Origin: Paenibacillus lemnae
GTDB lineage: Bacteria > Bacillota > Bacilli > Paenibacillales > Paenibacillaceae
Length of the DNA stretch: 64,000 nucleotides
Assembly: GCF_012933385.1 (NCBI RefSeq)
Contig: NZ_JABBPN010000004.1
Span: forward strand, 124,001 to 188,000
Direction: 5' to 3'
Position numbers and translations under genes: made by a program. How positions within the stretch are numbered: the stretch's first letter is position 1; every line of letters starts with the position of its first letter. This document shows, piece after piece, positions 53,528 through 62,246 of the stretch. The notes under the pieces were generated by a model. It worked only from the letters and a program-made list of their open reading frames with translations, had not been told where the DNA came from and did not search any database.

Positions 53528-54433
53528 CTAATCGATCCGTTTGGCTGCCGTAAACTTCCGGTATGCGACTCTGCCCAGCCATCTTGCACCCAAATTGAAG
53601 CACAGGATCAAAATGACAAGTACAGCCGAAGCCCCTGCGGCAATTTCTTTCGCATCCGGAGCAAGACCTTCACTGTTCACTTTCCAGATGTGAACCGCGA
53701 GCGTTTCCGCTGGTCGCAGCGGATTGATTGGAGATCTTGAACTGAGCGGATTCCAGTCGGTGAAATCCAGCGGCGGGCTGCTCATGCCTGCAGTGAACAT
53801 CAGCGCAGCTGCTTCACCAAAGATCCGGCCTGAAGCCAGGATGGTGCCTGTGATCAGACTTGGCAGTGCTACTGGCAGCAGAATGGAGGTAATGATCTTC
53901 CATTTGGACAGTCCGAGCGCGTAACCGGCTTCTTTCTGTTCTTTTGGCACCGCACGAAATGCCTGCTCTGTCGTCCGCACCATCAGCGGCAGATTAAACA
54001 CGGCCAGTGCCATCGCTCCTGCCAGAAGAGAGAAGCCTAAACCGAATGCATTGACCAGCACCAACAGTCCAAACAAACCGATAACGATGGACGGGAACGA
54101 GGATAACACTTCGACAACAAGTCGAATCACATTCGTGATTTTTCCGGGTTTGGCGTATTCAGCCATATAGATCCCCCCGCCCCAGCCCAGCGGAACGGTG
54201 ATGATCAAGGTCAGAATGAGCAAGAACACAGAGTTAAACAACTGGGGTCCAATCCCTCCCCCGCCCCTGATCATCTGAGGAGCACTTGTTAAGAAATGCC
54301 AGTTAATATGACCGAGTCCACGTACAATAATAAATCCAAGCAGTCCCACCAGAATGGCGACAATCAGCATCGCGAAGAAGCATATAACAATGGTCGCTAT
54401 TTTATCTGCTCTTTTAGCTTTTTTAATCATCAT
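53528..54433 (-). CDS. pstA: Phosphate ABC transporter permease PstA
   Basis: The 301-residue protein has about six membrane segments, the motif IGPQLFNSVFLLILTLIITV, and the PstA cytoplasmic loop YALGLSKWKIITSILLPVALPSL. It forms the phosphate channel with PstC. Its start overlaps the pstC stop (ATGA). The cytoplasmic start MMIKKAKRADKI is short and basic. Confidence 0.94.
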   Translation of the reverse strand: MMIKKAKRADKIATIVICFFAMLIVAILVGLLGFIIVRGLGHINWHFLTSAPQMIRGGGGIGPQLFNSVFLLILTLIITVPLGWGGGIYMAEYAKPGKITNVIRLVVEVLSSFPSIVIGLFGLLVLVNAFGLGFSLLAGAMALAVFNLPLMVRTTEQAFRAVPKEQKEAGYALGLSKWKIITSILLPVALPSLITGTILASGRIFGEAAALMFTAGMSSPPLDFTDWNPLSSRSPINPLRPAETLAVHIWKVNSEGLAPDAKEIAAGASAVLVILILCFNLGARWLGRVAYRKFTAAKRID

Positions 54434-55356
54434 ATCCGGTTTCTCCTTTCAAGCAGTCTGACCAGGATGACAAAGACGAAAGTCATGAGCAGAAGAACCA
54501 ATGCCATACTCCACAATGCATTGTTGTGGACCGAGCCCATTGCGGTATTCCCCATGCTTAATGTGATTGTACTGGTCAATGTAGCCGCCGATTCGGTTAA
54601 GGAACCAGGAACATGCGGCGCATTTCCGATAACCATCTGAACAGCGAGCGCCTCACCGAATGCCCGCGCCATCCCCAGCACCACACCGGTTAGCAGGGCT
54701 GGCAGCACGGTTGGAATTACGACACGGGATATGGTCTGCCAGCGGGTAGCTCCCAGTGCAAGAGATGATTCTCTCAGCCCTCCTGGCAGGGAAGCCAGCG
54801 CATCAGCCATAATACTCGTAATCGTCGGCAGGATCATAATCGACAAAACCAGACACCCTGCCAGAATACCGAAGCCTTGTCCGCCGATGTAATCACGTAT
54901 GAACGGTACAATCACACTAAGGCCTATAAATCCGTAAACAACGGAAGGAATACCTGACAACAGCTCGACTGCCGGCTGCAAAATCCGTTTTCCGCGTCCC
55001 GGCAAAATTTCCGTCATAAATAAAGCTGCACACAGGCCGAGTGGGCCTGCAATCAAGGCGGCCAGCAGTGTTACGGCAAATGAGCCGGTAATGAACGGAA
55101 GGGCACCAAATGACTCATCAGGATTCCACGTTCTGCCTGTGAAGAACTCCTTCAGACTGACGCCATTCTCAAAAAACGTAGCCAAACCCTTGGAGGAAAC
55201 AAAAAATACAATAGAAACGATCACAACCAGGAGCAGCACGACACAGATCGACGTGTATATGCGGCCAACCCACTCTTCCCAGTAATGTTTTTCTCTGCGT
55301 TTGCTTTTTTTCATATCATTGTGATTCAGAGATGTGCTTTTTCCCATCTGACCCAT
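54430..55356 (-). CDS. pstC: Phosphate ABC transporter permease PstC
   Basis: The 308-residue permease has a long basic cytoplasmic N-terminus (to about residue 30) and about six membrane segments, with the PstC loop LALGATRWQTISRVVIPTVLPAL and ELLSGIPSVVYGF. Coupled to pstA by a 4-bp overlap and 78 bp downstream of pstS. The ribosome site is weak, so part of its translation may depend on the upstream gene. Confidence 0.94.
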   Translation of the reverse strand: MGQMGKSTSLNHNDMKKSKRREKHYWEEWVGRIYTSICVVLLLVVIVSIVFFVSSKGLATFFENGVSLKEFFTGRTWNPDESFGALPFITGSFAVTLLAALIAGPLGLCAALFMTEILPGRGKRILQPAVELLSGIPSVVYGFIGLSVIVPFIRDYIGGQGFGILAGCLVLSIMILPTITSIMADALASLPGGLRESSLALGATRWQTISRVVIPTVLPALLTGVVLGMARAFGEALAVQMVIGNAPHVPGSLTESAATLTSTITLSMGNTAMGSVHNNALWSMALVLLLMTFVFVILVRLLERRNRI

Positions 55357-55434
55357 AACCAGCCTACTTTCTAACCGGAAAATAGAGGCGGATATCCGCC
55401 CCTTTTTCCCATTTATGGTCTTTATTTAGATGTC

Positions 55435-56364
55435 TTACTTTTGAGTTACGTTGCCTTCCGCATCACGAGTTACCTGCATCCCGGATACCGGGATGTAGCC
55501 CAGCTCCACAACATCACTCTCTTGCACTTCAGGAGAGAGCATGTAATCAAGGAACGCTTTTACCGTTTCGCTCGGCTCACCTTTAGTGTACATGTGCTGG
55601 TAAGCCCATACAGGGTACTCACCCTTTTCTACATTCTCAACGGTTGCTTCAACACCGGCATATTTTACAGTTTTAACGCTATCGTCAAGATATGACAGTG
55701 CCAGGTAACCAATCGCGCCTGGTGTCTCAGCAACGAGTTTTCTTACTGTACCGCTGGAGTCCTCTTGAATGGAGCCTTCAAGGTCAGCCAGCTTGGACTC
55801 TCCAAGAGCAAACTTTTCAAAAGTCGCACGTGTACCGGAGCTTGCAGGGCGGTTTACGATGACGATCTTCTGATCTTCTCCACCGAGATCTTTCCAGTTC
55901 GTTACTTTACCTGTGAAAATATCAACCAGCTGCTCTTTCGTCAGATCATCTACCGAAACCCCAGGGTTCACGACAGCCGTCATGGCTACTACGGCAACTT
56001 GATGATCCACCAGTTCTTTTGCTTTGTCGGCATCCAGCTTCTCTTCACCAAAGACGTCGGAGTTGCCAATGTCGGATTGTCCTTCCGATACTTGAGTCAG
56101 TCCGGTACCACTGCCTCCGCCTTGAACCTGAACGGTTACCTCTTTATATTTGTCATCTGCCATAAATTTTTGTCCGACTTGTTCAACCAGGGGCTGCATT
56201 GCTGTAGATCCTACCGCTAGAACAGAACCGCTGAGCTTGGATTCTGTCTCACCGCCAGCTTCAGAAGAGCCTCCTGTTCCTGATGCATCGTTGTTGGATC
56301 CGCATGCTGCAAGCGTCAGCATGAGTGCGAGAATGGTGAGCATGAATGGCAGTTTTTTCTTCAT
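55435..56364 (-). CDS. pstS: Phosphate-binding lipoprotein PstS
   Basis: The 309-residue lipoprotein has signal MKKKLPFMLTILALMLTLAAC and a phosphate-binding fold with VGSTAMQPL, GGGSGTGLTQVSEGQSDIGNSDV and RPASSGTRATFEKF, whose Ser, Arg and Asp residues grip phosphate. It delivers phosphate to PstCA at the membrane. First gene of pstSCAB and preceded by a Pho box at 56443-56481, so it should be induced by phosphate starvation. Confidence 0.96.
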   Translation of the reverse strand: MKKKLPFMLTILALMLTLAACGSNNDASGTGGSSEAGGETESKLSGSVLAVGSTAMQPLVEQVGQKFMADDKYKEVTVQVQGGGSGTGLTQVSEGQSDIGNSDVFGEEKLDADKAKELVDHQVAVVAMTAVVNPGVSVDDLTKEQLVDIFTGKVTNWKDLGGEDQKIVIVNRPASSGTRATFEKFALGESKLADLEGSIQEDSSGTVRKLVAETPGAIGYLALSYLDDSVKTVKYAGVEATVENVEKGEYPVWAYQHMYTKGEPSETVKAFLDYMLSPEVQESDVVELGYIPVSGMQVTRDAEGNVTQK

Positions 56365-56431
56365 TTGAATTAGTCCTCCCTTTGTTTAGTGATGGTCTGT
56401 TTTTTTGTTAACCATCAGCACTACTTCATCT

Positions 56432-56481
56432 TAAAGCCCAAGTGTTATGCTGAAATTTTCGTTTTGTAAACTCTACGTAAA
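56432..56481 (-). promoter_or_regulatory. Pho box and promoter upstream of pstS
   Basis: On the minus strand hexamers on an 11-bp grid are TTTACG (56476-56481), TTTACA (56465-56470), a degenerate AAAATT (56454-56459) and ATAACA (56443-56448). TAAGAT, a plausible -10, follows about 9 bp later. Geometry matches the other two Pho promoters in the window. Confidence 0.68.
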
Positions 56482-56669
56482 ATCTGAACGTGTTTTGAAA
56501 TGCCATTGCTGGTTTTCCTTAGTCATATCCTCTATTGTTGGAGCTGATTTTATGCGGCAGCTTCAAATTATGCTGATCAGGAAGTAGTTTGAGAGCAAAT
56601 GCGACCGCTACCGTTTGTACGGGATCGTTTCGATCTCTGTGCTTCTTCGCACATTTTTCTCTATAAAAA
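56482..56669. other. Intergenic stretch between the pstS Pho box and the fxsA terminator
   Basis: With the Pho box and terminator this makes a gap of about 390 bp between pstS and fxsA. I see no gene, repeat or clear site in this part; short reading frames on the plus strand lack ribosome sites. Confidence 0.5.
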
Positions 56670-56716
56670 AAGACATGATGCTGTCGGGATGGGTCTCCCT
56701 GACAACGTCATGTCTT
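56670..56716 (-). terminator. Terminator after fxsA
   Basis: AAGACATGA pairs with TCATGTCTT, with inner GTC/GAC and GG/CC pairs, and is followed on the minus strand by TTTTTTT. Confidence 0.85.
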
Positions 56717-56751
56717 CATTTCATGATTCAACACACTCTCAAAAGCAATTA

Positions 56752-57144
56752 CTATCGTTTAAATATCGTAATTTTACCGTTCTTTATATTTTTCTTCATC
56801 CACTTCAGCAGAAGGATTCTATAAATTGGCCGGGTGATCGGGAACAGCATCGTAAATCCAACAATGTCTGTGACAAAACCAGGTATGATCAATAAAATTC
56901 CGCCAATAAAGATGCACAATCCTACAGCCATAGATTCACCAGGCATCATACCCGAATCCGCCTTCAGTTTGGCATCCTCCATCGCCTTGCGTCCCTCAAA
57001 CCGCATCATGGCTACACCGATTGCTGACGTCAGCAATGTCAGCAGCAGAGTATTCATTCCGCCGACTTGTTCCGCAACATAAGAAAAACCGAATATTTCA
57101 ATGGCAGGCATGAAGATCACGGCTGCCAGCATCCATTTCCACAT
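56752..57144 (-). CDS. fxsA: FxsA-family membrane protein
   Basis: The 130-residue product has hydrophobic segments (WMLAAVIFMPAIEIFGFSYVAEQVG; TLLLTLLTSAIGVAMMRFEG; GLCIFIGGILLIIPGFVTDIVGFTMLFP) and the family pattern GxxLLIPGFxTDxxG. FxsA-type proteins are inner-membrane proteins named from F-plasmid/phage exclusion suppression; their cellular role is unclear. GGAAAGGAG precedes the ATG. It follows a thioesterase gene by 4 bp, a neighbour pair resembling the Bacillus pyk-fxsA region. Confidence 0.9.
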   Translation of the reverse strand: MWKWMLAAVIFMPAIEIFGFSYVAEQVGGMNTLLLTLLTSAIGVAMMRFEGRKAMEDAKLKADSGMMPGESMAVGLCIFIGGILLIIPGFVTDIVGFTMLFPITRPIYRILLLKWMKKNIKNGKITIFKR

Positions 57145-57148
57145 TCGC

Positions 57149-57661
57149 TTACTCCTTTCCCTCCAAAAGAGAGTTCCTTAATGCATCATACAGCTTTGGT
57201 AAAGATTTATCCAGTCTGGCTGGTTTCCAATCCCGGTTTACCCATACGTGGCGGGTAGAACCGCTGACCAGAAGCTCTCCCTGTAACCTTGTTTCATCTG
57301 TCTGATTGTTCATGATTCCTAGCTGCCCTTCCTGCTTAGGCAGGCGCCGCACTTCGTATTTATAATGAATACGCAGCGGGGAGAACGCTGTTATCGCTGT
57401 AAACACGTGAACGAGATCATCATATTTCGCTGGGTGCTTATACTGGACATCCAGATCCACCACCGGAAGCAATACGCCGGCCGCTTCCATTCCAAGGTAA
57501 TCGATGCCAGTGGCACGGATCATTTCGGTACGGCCGATCTCAAACCAGTTCAGATAGTTGGCATGGTATACAACGCCCATCTGATCTGTTTCCTGATACC
57601 TTACCCGAAAAGAAGTATGATGCCAGTTTATCGGCAGTTCATCTTTCACTCTCATTGACAT
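57149..57661 (-). CDS. Hotdog-fold acyl-CoA thioesterase (YbgC/4-HBA-CoA type)
   Basis: The 170-residue cytoplasmic thioesterase has motif RYQETDQMGVVYHANYLNWFEIGRTE, containing the catalytic Asp and the His-Ala-Asn-Tyr signature of the 4-hydroxybenzoyl-CoA thioesterase family. A short insertion (EGQLGIMNNQTDETRLQGE) interrupts the C-terminal strands. The start at 57661 follows GGAGGG; 23 further in-frame codons upstream overlap the pyk terminator and are rejected. It lies 4 bp before fxsA, so cotranscribed. Natural substrate unknown. Confidence 0.9.
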   Translation of the reverse strand: MSMRVKDELPINWHHTSFRVRYQETDQMGVVYHANYLNWFEIGRTEMIRATGIDYLGMEAAGVLLPVVDLDVQYKHPAKYDDLVHVFTAITAFSPLRIHYKYEVRRLPKQEGQLGIMNNQTDETRLQGELLVSGSTRHVWVNRDWKPARLDKSLPKLYDALRNSLLEGKE

Positions 57662-57685
57662 GCATGTCCCTCCACTATGAACGAA

Positions 57686-57716
57686 AAAGCAATGGTCGAT
57701 GATCGGCCATTGCTTT
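57686..57716. terminator. Terminator after pyk (bidirectional shape)
   Basis: A 15-bp stem with one mismatch (AAAGCAATGG.CGAT) and a 1-nt centre is flanked by A and T runs, 38 bp past the pyk stop. Confidence 0.85.
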
Positions 57717-57753
57717 TTTTTCAGCATCATGTATATCTGTTTAAAACTTTTTC

Positions 57754-59181
57754 CTAGATTTCAGCAGGAATCTGGCTCACTTTAACCAGGTTAGTGGAGC
57801 CGGATTTACCCAGCGGGATACCAGCAGTGATAACGACCAGATCATTTTCTTTCACAAGCCCGGATTTCACACCGCCCTGTAGAGCATAGTCGAACATTTC
57901 GTCAGTTGAAGTTGCAGCCTCTCCCTTAACCGGGAACACACCCCAAGTCAGAGCCAGACGTCTGAGAGTTCTCTCCTCAGTAGTCACAGCAACAATCGGA
58001 GCTTTAGGACGGTACTTGGATACCATACGAGCTGTTGTACCCGACTGCGTGGAGGAAATGATCGCTTTCGCATTCAAGTCCAGAGCCGAGATGGCTACCG
58101 ATTGGCTGATCGCTTCGGTAACGCTGGTTTCTTGAGCAATACGCTGCTTCAAGAACAGATCGCGGTAGTTCAGTGCAGACTCGGCTTTCTCTGCAATACG
58201 TGACATGGTCAGAACGGATTCTACCGGATACTTACCGGCAGCTGTTTCACCGGACAGCATGATCGCGTCAGTGCCATCAAAGATGGCGTTCGCAACGTCA
58301 CTCGCTTCAGCACGAGTTGGGCGGGGGTTACGCTGCATGGAATCCAGCATCTGTGTTGCGGTGATAACAGGTTTTCCTGCAATATTACATTTCTCAATCA
58401 TACGTTTTTGCGCAAGAGGTACCTCTTCAGCAGGAATTTCTACGCCGAGGTCACCACGAGCAACCATGAGACCATCGGAAGCCTCGAGAATCTCATCAAG
58501 GTTGTCAACACCCTGCTGGTTCTCAATTTTGGAGATGATCTGGATATGTTCAGCGTTATGACGCTTTAACAGTTCACGGATTTCTAGAACATCGCTTGCT
58601 TTACGGACGAAGGATGCTGCAACAAAATCGATGCCTTGTTCGATTCCGAAAATGATATCGTTGGCGTCTTTCTCTGTAATACCTGGCAAAGAAATCGAAA
58701 CACCCGGTACATTAACACCTTTCTTGCTCTTGATCGTTCCGCCGTTTACGACGCGGCATCTGATTTCTGTGCCCTGAACCTCAACCACAGTCAAACCAAT
58801 CAAGCCGTCATCGATGAGGATGGTGGATCCTGACTGAACATCTGCAGGCAGATCCTTATAAGTAACAGACAAACGGTTCTTGTCGCCAAGAATTTCTTCC
58901 GTAGTCAGCGTGATGTATTCATCCTGAACCAATTCGATAGGCTCCACTTCCAGTTTACCTGTGCGGATTTCCGGTCCCTTTGTATCCAGCAGGATCGCTA
59001 CCGTCTTGTTCAGTTCTTCGCAAGCTTGACGGATGTTTTTGATTCGGTTGCCATGCTCTTCGAAGTCACCGTGGGAAAAATTCAGACGGGCAACATTCAT
59101 ACCGGCCATAATCAGCTTCTTGGTGTTTTCCAACGATTCACTGGAAGGACCGATCGTACATACAATTTTTGTTTTGCGCAT
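57754..59181 (-). CDS. pyk: Pyruvate kinase
   Basis: The 475-residue glycolytic enzyme makes pyruvate and ATP from PEP. It has the N-terminal [38 protein letters not shown] with the catalytic Lys, [17 protein letters not shown], and the allosteric-domain end. It lacks the extra C-terminal PEP-utiliser-like domain of the 585-residue Bacillus/Geobacillus enzymes. GGAGGAAA precedes the ATG. It lies 98 bp downstream of accA, where Bacillus has pfkA in between. Confidence 0.95.
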   Translation of the reverse strand: MRKTKIVCTIGPSSESLENTKKLIMAGMNVARLNFSHGDFEEHGNRIKNIRQACEELNKTVAILLDTKGPEIRTGKLEVEPIELVQDEYITLTTEEILGDKNRLSVTYKDLPADVQSGSTILIDDGLIGLTVVEVQGTEIRCRVVNGGTIKSKKGVNVPGVSISLPGITEKDANDIIFGIEQGIDFVAASFVRKASDVLEIRELLKRHNAEHIQIISKIENQQGVDNLDEILEASDGLMVARGDLGVEIPAEEVPLAQKRMIEKCNIAGKPVITATQMLDSMQRNPRPTRAEASDVANAIFDGTDAIMLSGETAAGKYPVESVLTMSRIAEKAESALNYRDLFLKQRIAQETSVTEAISQSVAISALDLNAKAIISSTQSGTTARMVSKYRPKAPIVAVTTEERTLRRLALTWGVFPVKGEAATSTDEMFDYALQGGVKSGLVKENDLVVITAGIPLGKSGSTNLVKVSQIPAEI

Positions 59182-59279
59182 TTGGGTTTCCTCCGTTTTT
59201 CAAGGGTTCTCTATATCTCTTCCAACAATTAAATCTACTACAGTTTTCGACGTTTGTATAGGAATTTTGTCACATTGTT

Positions 59280-60266
59280 CTACAAAACGGAATTAGCCTG
59301 GGGTTCAGACTGTGCAAAATCAAAGCTGCCAATCTTTCTGAATTTACGATACCGGTCCTCGATCAATTCGCAGGCATCCATCGCAGACAGCTCTTTCAAG
59401 TGGCGGAGCAGGGCGTCTTTAATAAAAGCTGCCGCTTCCTCATACCCGCGGTGGGCTCCACCCTGCGGCTCCGGAATAATCTCCTCGATCACTTCCATTT
59501 CCAGCAGATCCTGAGCCGTAATCTTCATGGCCTGGGCTGCCTGGTCAGCCTTCGAGGCATCCTTCCACAGAATCGATGCCGCACCGTTCGGGGATATGAC
59601 CGAGTAGATGGCATGCTCCAGCATCAGAACACGGTTGCCGACAGCCATCGCGAGTGCACCGCCGCTGCCTCCTTCGCCGATGACAATACATACGACTGGA
59701 ACACCGAGGGAAGACATTTCACGCAGATTCCGGGCAATCGCCTCGGATTGTCCCCGCTCTTCTGCCGTATTACCCGGGTAAGCGCCTTTTGTATCGATGA
59801 ACGTTACGATCGGTCGTTTAAACTTCTCCGCCTGCTGCATCAGCCGCAGCGCCTTTCGGAAGCCTTCAGGATGCGCACTTCCGAAGAAGCGCGCGATATT
59901 ATCTTTCGTATCTTTTCCCCGCTGCTGTCCGATCACAGTCACTGGCACACCGTTCAGTTTGGCAAGGCCCCCCACTACAGCAAGGTCATCACCATACAAA
60001 CGGTCACCATGGAGCTCAATAAAATCCGTAAATATTAGCTGGATTAGATCCAGGGAAGTGGGGCGCTGCTGGTGTCTTGCCAAATGCATTTTCTGCGAGG
60101 GGGAGATCGAGGAGTAAATCTCTTCCTCCAAACGTGTATATCTTTCTTCCAAACGGGCAATCTCATCCGTAAAATCGATGCCCTTCTCCTGGCCAAACTG
60201 CTTCAGTTCCTCGATCTTTTTGCGCATTTCGCCAAGAGGTTTTTCGAAAGGTAATTCGCCTGACAT
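59280..60266 (-). CDS. accA: Acetyl-CoA carboxylase carboxyltransferase subunit alpha
   Basis: The 328-residue carboxyltransferase alpha subunit has an N-terminal helical region ([18 protein letters not shown]) and a crotonase-like core with GHNxG-type loops ([59 protein letters not shown]). With AccD it transfers CO2 from biotin to acetyl-CoA, the committed step of fatty acid synthesis. Its ATG shares one base with the accD stop (TAATG), a coupling that keeps subunits balanced. Confidence 0.96.
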   Translation of the reverse strand: MSGELPFEKPLGEMRKKIEELKQFGQEKGIDFTDEIARLEERYTRLEEEIYSSISPSQKMHLARHQQRPTSLDLIQLIFTDFIELHGDRLYGDDLAVVGGLAKLNGVPVTVIGQQRGKDTKDNIARFFGSAHPEGFRKALRLMQQAEKFKRPIVTFIDTKGAYPGNTAEERGQSEAIARNLREMSSLGVPVVCIVIGEGGSGGALAMAVGNRVLMLEHAIYSVISPNGAASILWKDASKADQAAQAMKITAQDLLEMEVIEEIIPEPQGGAHRGYEEAAAFIKDALLRHLKELSAMDACELIEDRYRKFRKIGSFDFAQSEPQANSVL

Positions 60267-61159
60267 TAAAATCCCCCCTTCACGGCATGCATTTCGAGCA
60301 GTTTGCCCAGCATGCTGCGTAAATCCTTACGATGCACAACCATATCCAGCTGTCCGTGAGCCAGATTAAATTCAGCGGTCTGAAAATCATCAGGAAGCTT
60401 TTGGCGGATCGTCTGTTCGATTACGATTCTGCCCGCAAACCCGAATACGGCTCCAGGCTCAGCGATATTGATATCACCCAGTGTCGCAAAACTGGCAGAA
60501 ACGCCGCCTGTTGTAGGATCCGTAATGACCGACATATACAATCCGCCTTGTTCCCCGAAACGGGACAAGGCTGCACTGGTTTTGGCCATCTGCATCAGAC
60601 TGAGAATGCTCTCCTGCATTCTTGCACCGCCAGAGGTCGAAAATATGATCAGAGGGAGACGATGCTCTGTGGCATGCTCAATGGCGCGCGTGATTTTCTC
60701 ACCCACGACAGATCCCATGCTGCCTGTAAAAAAGTCGAAGCTCATCACAGCAACCACAACAGGTTGTCCTGTAATAAAGCCCTTGCCGGTAATCACTGCA
60801 TCACGAAGACCTGACTTCATCTTCTGCTGATCCAGCTTGGCGGCATAACCCGGAAACTGAAGCGGATCGACAGAGATCATCTCGGCGTCAAACTCTTCGA
60901 AGCTTGTCTCATCCAGCGTAATCCCGATTCGTTCCAGCGCGTTCAGTCTCATATGATACCCGCATTCAGGACATACCTTCAGATTTTTCTCGAGCTCCTT
61001 GCTGTACTGAATAGTGCCGCATTTGCTGCACTTGTTCATCAAACCTTCAGGAATTTCGCGCTTTGGACGTTCTCCCTCTTCCGTCTGTCCGGTCTTCGCC
61101 GCTTGCTCGGAAGGGATCGTGGCATATCTTCTCTTCTTCTGAAACAGATCTTTGAACAC
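60266..61159 (-). CDS. accD: Acetyl-CoA carboxylase carboxyltransferase subunit beta
   Basis: The 297-residue subunit has a Cys4 zinc ribbon (Cys44, Cys47, Cys63, Cys66) and a carboxyltransferase core ([54 protein letters not shown]). The start is GTG at 61157-61159, preceded by GAGAGGTG. Its N-terminus carries a basic/acidic extension ([20 protein letters not shown]) before the zinc ribbon. Confidence 0.96.
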   Translation of the reverse strand: MFKDLFQKKRRYATIPSEQAAKTGQTEEGERPKREIPEGLMNKCSKCGTIQYSKELEKNLKVCPECGYHMRLNALERIGITLDETSFEEFDAEMISVDPLQFPGYAAKLDQQKMKSGLRDAVITGKGFITGQPVVVAVMSFDFFTGSMGSVVGEKITRAIEHATEHRLPLIIFSTSGGARMQESILSLMQMAKTSAALSRFGEQGGLYMSVITDPTTGGVSASFATLGDINIAEPGAVFGFAGRIVIEQTIRQKLPDDFQTAEFNLAHGQLDMVVHRKDLRSMLGKLLEMHAVKGGF

Positions 61160-61246
61160 AACTACACCTCTCCAGCCGTATATTTGAATGGCCGCAAACT
61201 CAGCAATCTCGATTTACCTGGCAAGCTTCGCTATGTATCCCTTGAG

Positions 61247-61435
61247 CTAGGGGCGCAAAATGGAATTCAATACTTCCTGTACCTCCTCCAGTTCCCCGGA
61301 TGGTACTCGTATCTCATATTGTTGTTTGGAAAGATTCACAGGACGGCTCTGAACCAAAAAACCTTCTTCTGTCAGCCTGGTTTTAATCATTTCCGCCACC
61401 TTGGAGGTGGGCGCGATATAAATTACCGTCCACAT
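61247..61435 (-). CDS. Small conserved-looking protein (62 aa), possibly DUF2007-like
   Basis: The 62-residue protein (MWTVIYIAPTSKVAEMIKTR..) has a predicted beta-alpha-beta-beta-alpha pattern like an ACT/ferredoxin-like half-domain. The wording VIYIAPTSKVAEMIKTRLTE resembles small DUF2007 proteins. It has a plausible ribosome site (AAAGG close to the ATG; GGGGGATC further upstream) and is 87 bp upstream of accD on the same strand. Function unknown. Confidence 0.7.
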   Translation of the reverse strand: MWTVIYIAPTSKVAEMIKTRLTEEGFLVQSRPVNLSKQQYEIRVPSGELEEVQEVLNSILRP

Positions 61436-61598
61436 GCCTTTCAGATCCCCCTAATCTCGTGCCATAGGCATATCCTGAGCCGATATAATGGATAATGATA
61501 ACACACTTCACTTTTTACCTCAACAAAAGAGGAAGGGGGATGAAAGTAGGCTCCATCCGGGATACTGGAGAGAATCAGGCCGAATCTGTCAGCCTTTG

Positions 61599-62093
61599 TC
61601 AGTCTGTGCCGGTTGTATATGAAGCTGCTCCGGGATGGTTATGAGCAATTCTGGATGAAGCCGCAGCCGCAATGCCGGCGACCAGATCATCCAGAAAGAC
61701 ATGAATGGCCCCGCTTTCTTCATTTAATGTATCAATTACACCGATTTTTTCCTTGTCCAGATAACCAAAACTGGTTAACCCAATCATGCCATATATACTG
61801 GTAACGCCCAGAGCCATCGTTTCATCTACACCGTAAAGCGGTTCATCATTCTCCATAATCGACTGCAGGGGCTCTGGCAGCAGCTTTCTTTCAGCAAGCT
61901 TGTCTAATGCAATGCCGGTAAACAAGGTATACTGTACTTCACGTTTTCCTAACACAGCACGCACACTATCCTCACAAGTCAGCATGGTGAGTCCGGGATG
62001 GTATTTTTGCTGAAGCTTGAACACAATATCCGCAATTGCACGCACACTGACACCTCTTTCAGCCAGCATCGCCTCTGCCAATTCGGTTGACAT
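61599..62093 (-). CDS. Phosphatidylglycerophosphatase A-family protein (YutG-like)
   Basis: The 164-residue product has a helical N-terminal part (SVRAIADIVFKLQQKYHPGLT), a middle LFTGIALDKLAE, and a C-terminal region with GVTSIYGMIGLTSFGYLDKEKIGVID and FLDDLVAGIAAAASSRIAH. The last block matches the conserved acidic motif of PgpA/YutG proteins, which dephosphorylate phosphatidylglycerophosphate or act nearby in lipid synthesis. GGAGGGA precedes the ATG. Identity to YutG is by motif only. Confidence 0.78.
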   Translation of the reverse strand: MSTELAEAMLAERGVSVRAIADIVFKLQQKYHPGLTMLTCEDSVRAVLGKREVQYTLFTGIALDKLAERKLLPEPLQSIMENDEPLYGVDETMALGVTSIYGMIGLTSFGYLDKEKIGVIDTLNEESGAIHVFLDDLVAGIAAAASSRIAHNHPGAASYTTGTD

Positions 62094-62246
62094 AATGAAT
62101 CCCTCCTGCGCTTTACCGGATAAAACACTTCTGCTTCAGCCCTGAGGCCATAGAGCAGTATTTACGGAAAGTGATCTCCGTAGTGTCCTAAGTGTATGCG
62201 GGAGGGATATGAAACGTTCATGAAATTTTAATTCCACTGTCCAGCA

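Noticed and set aside
61486..61504. Fur-box-like GATAATGATAAC upstream of the small hypothetical gene
   Set aside because: Only part of the Fur consensus is present and no iron-related gene is nearby.
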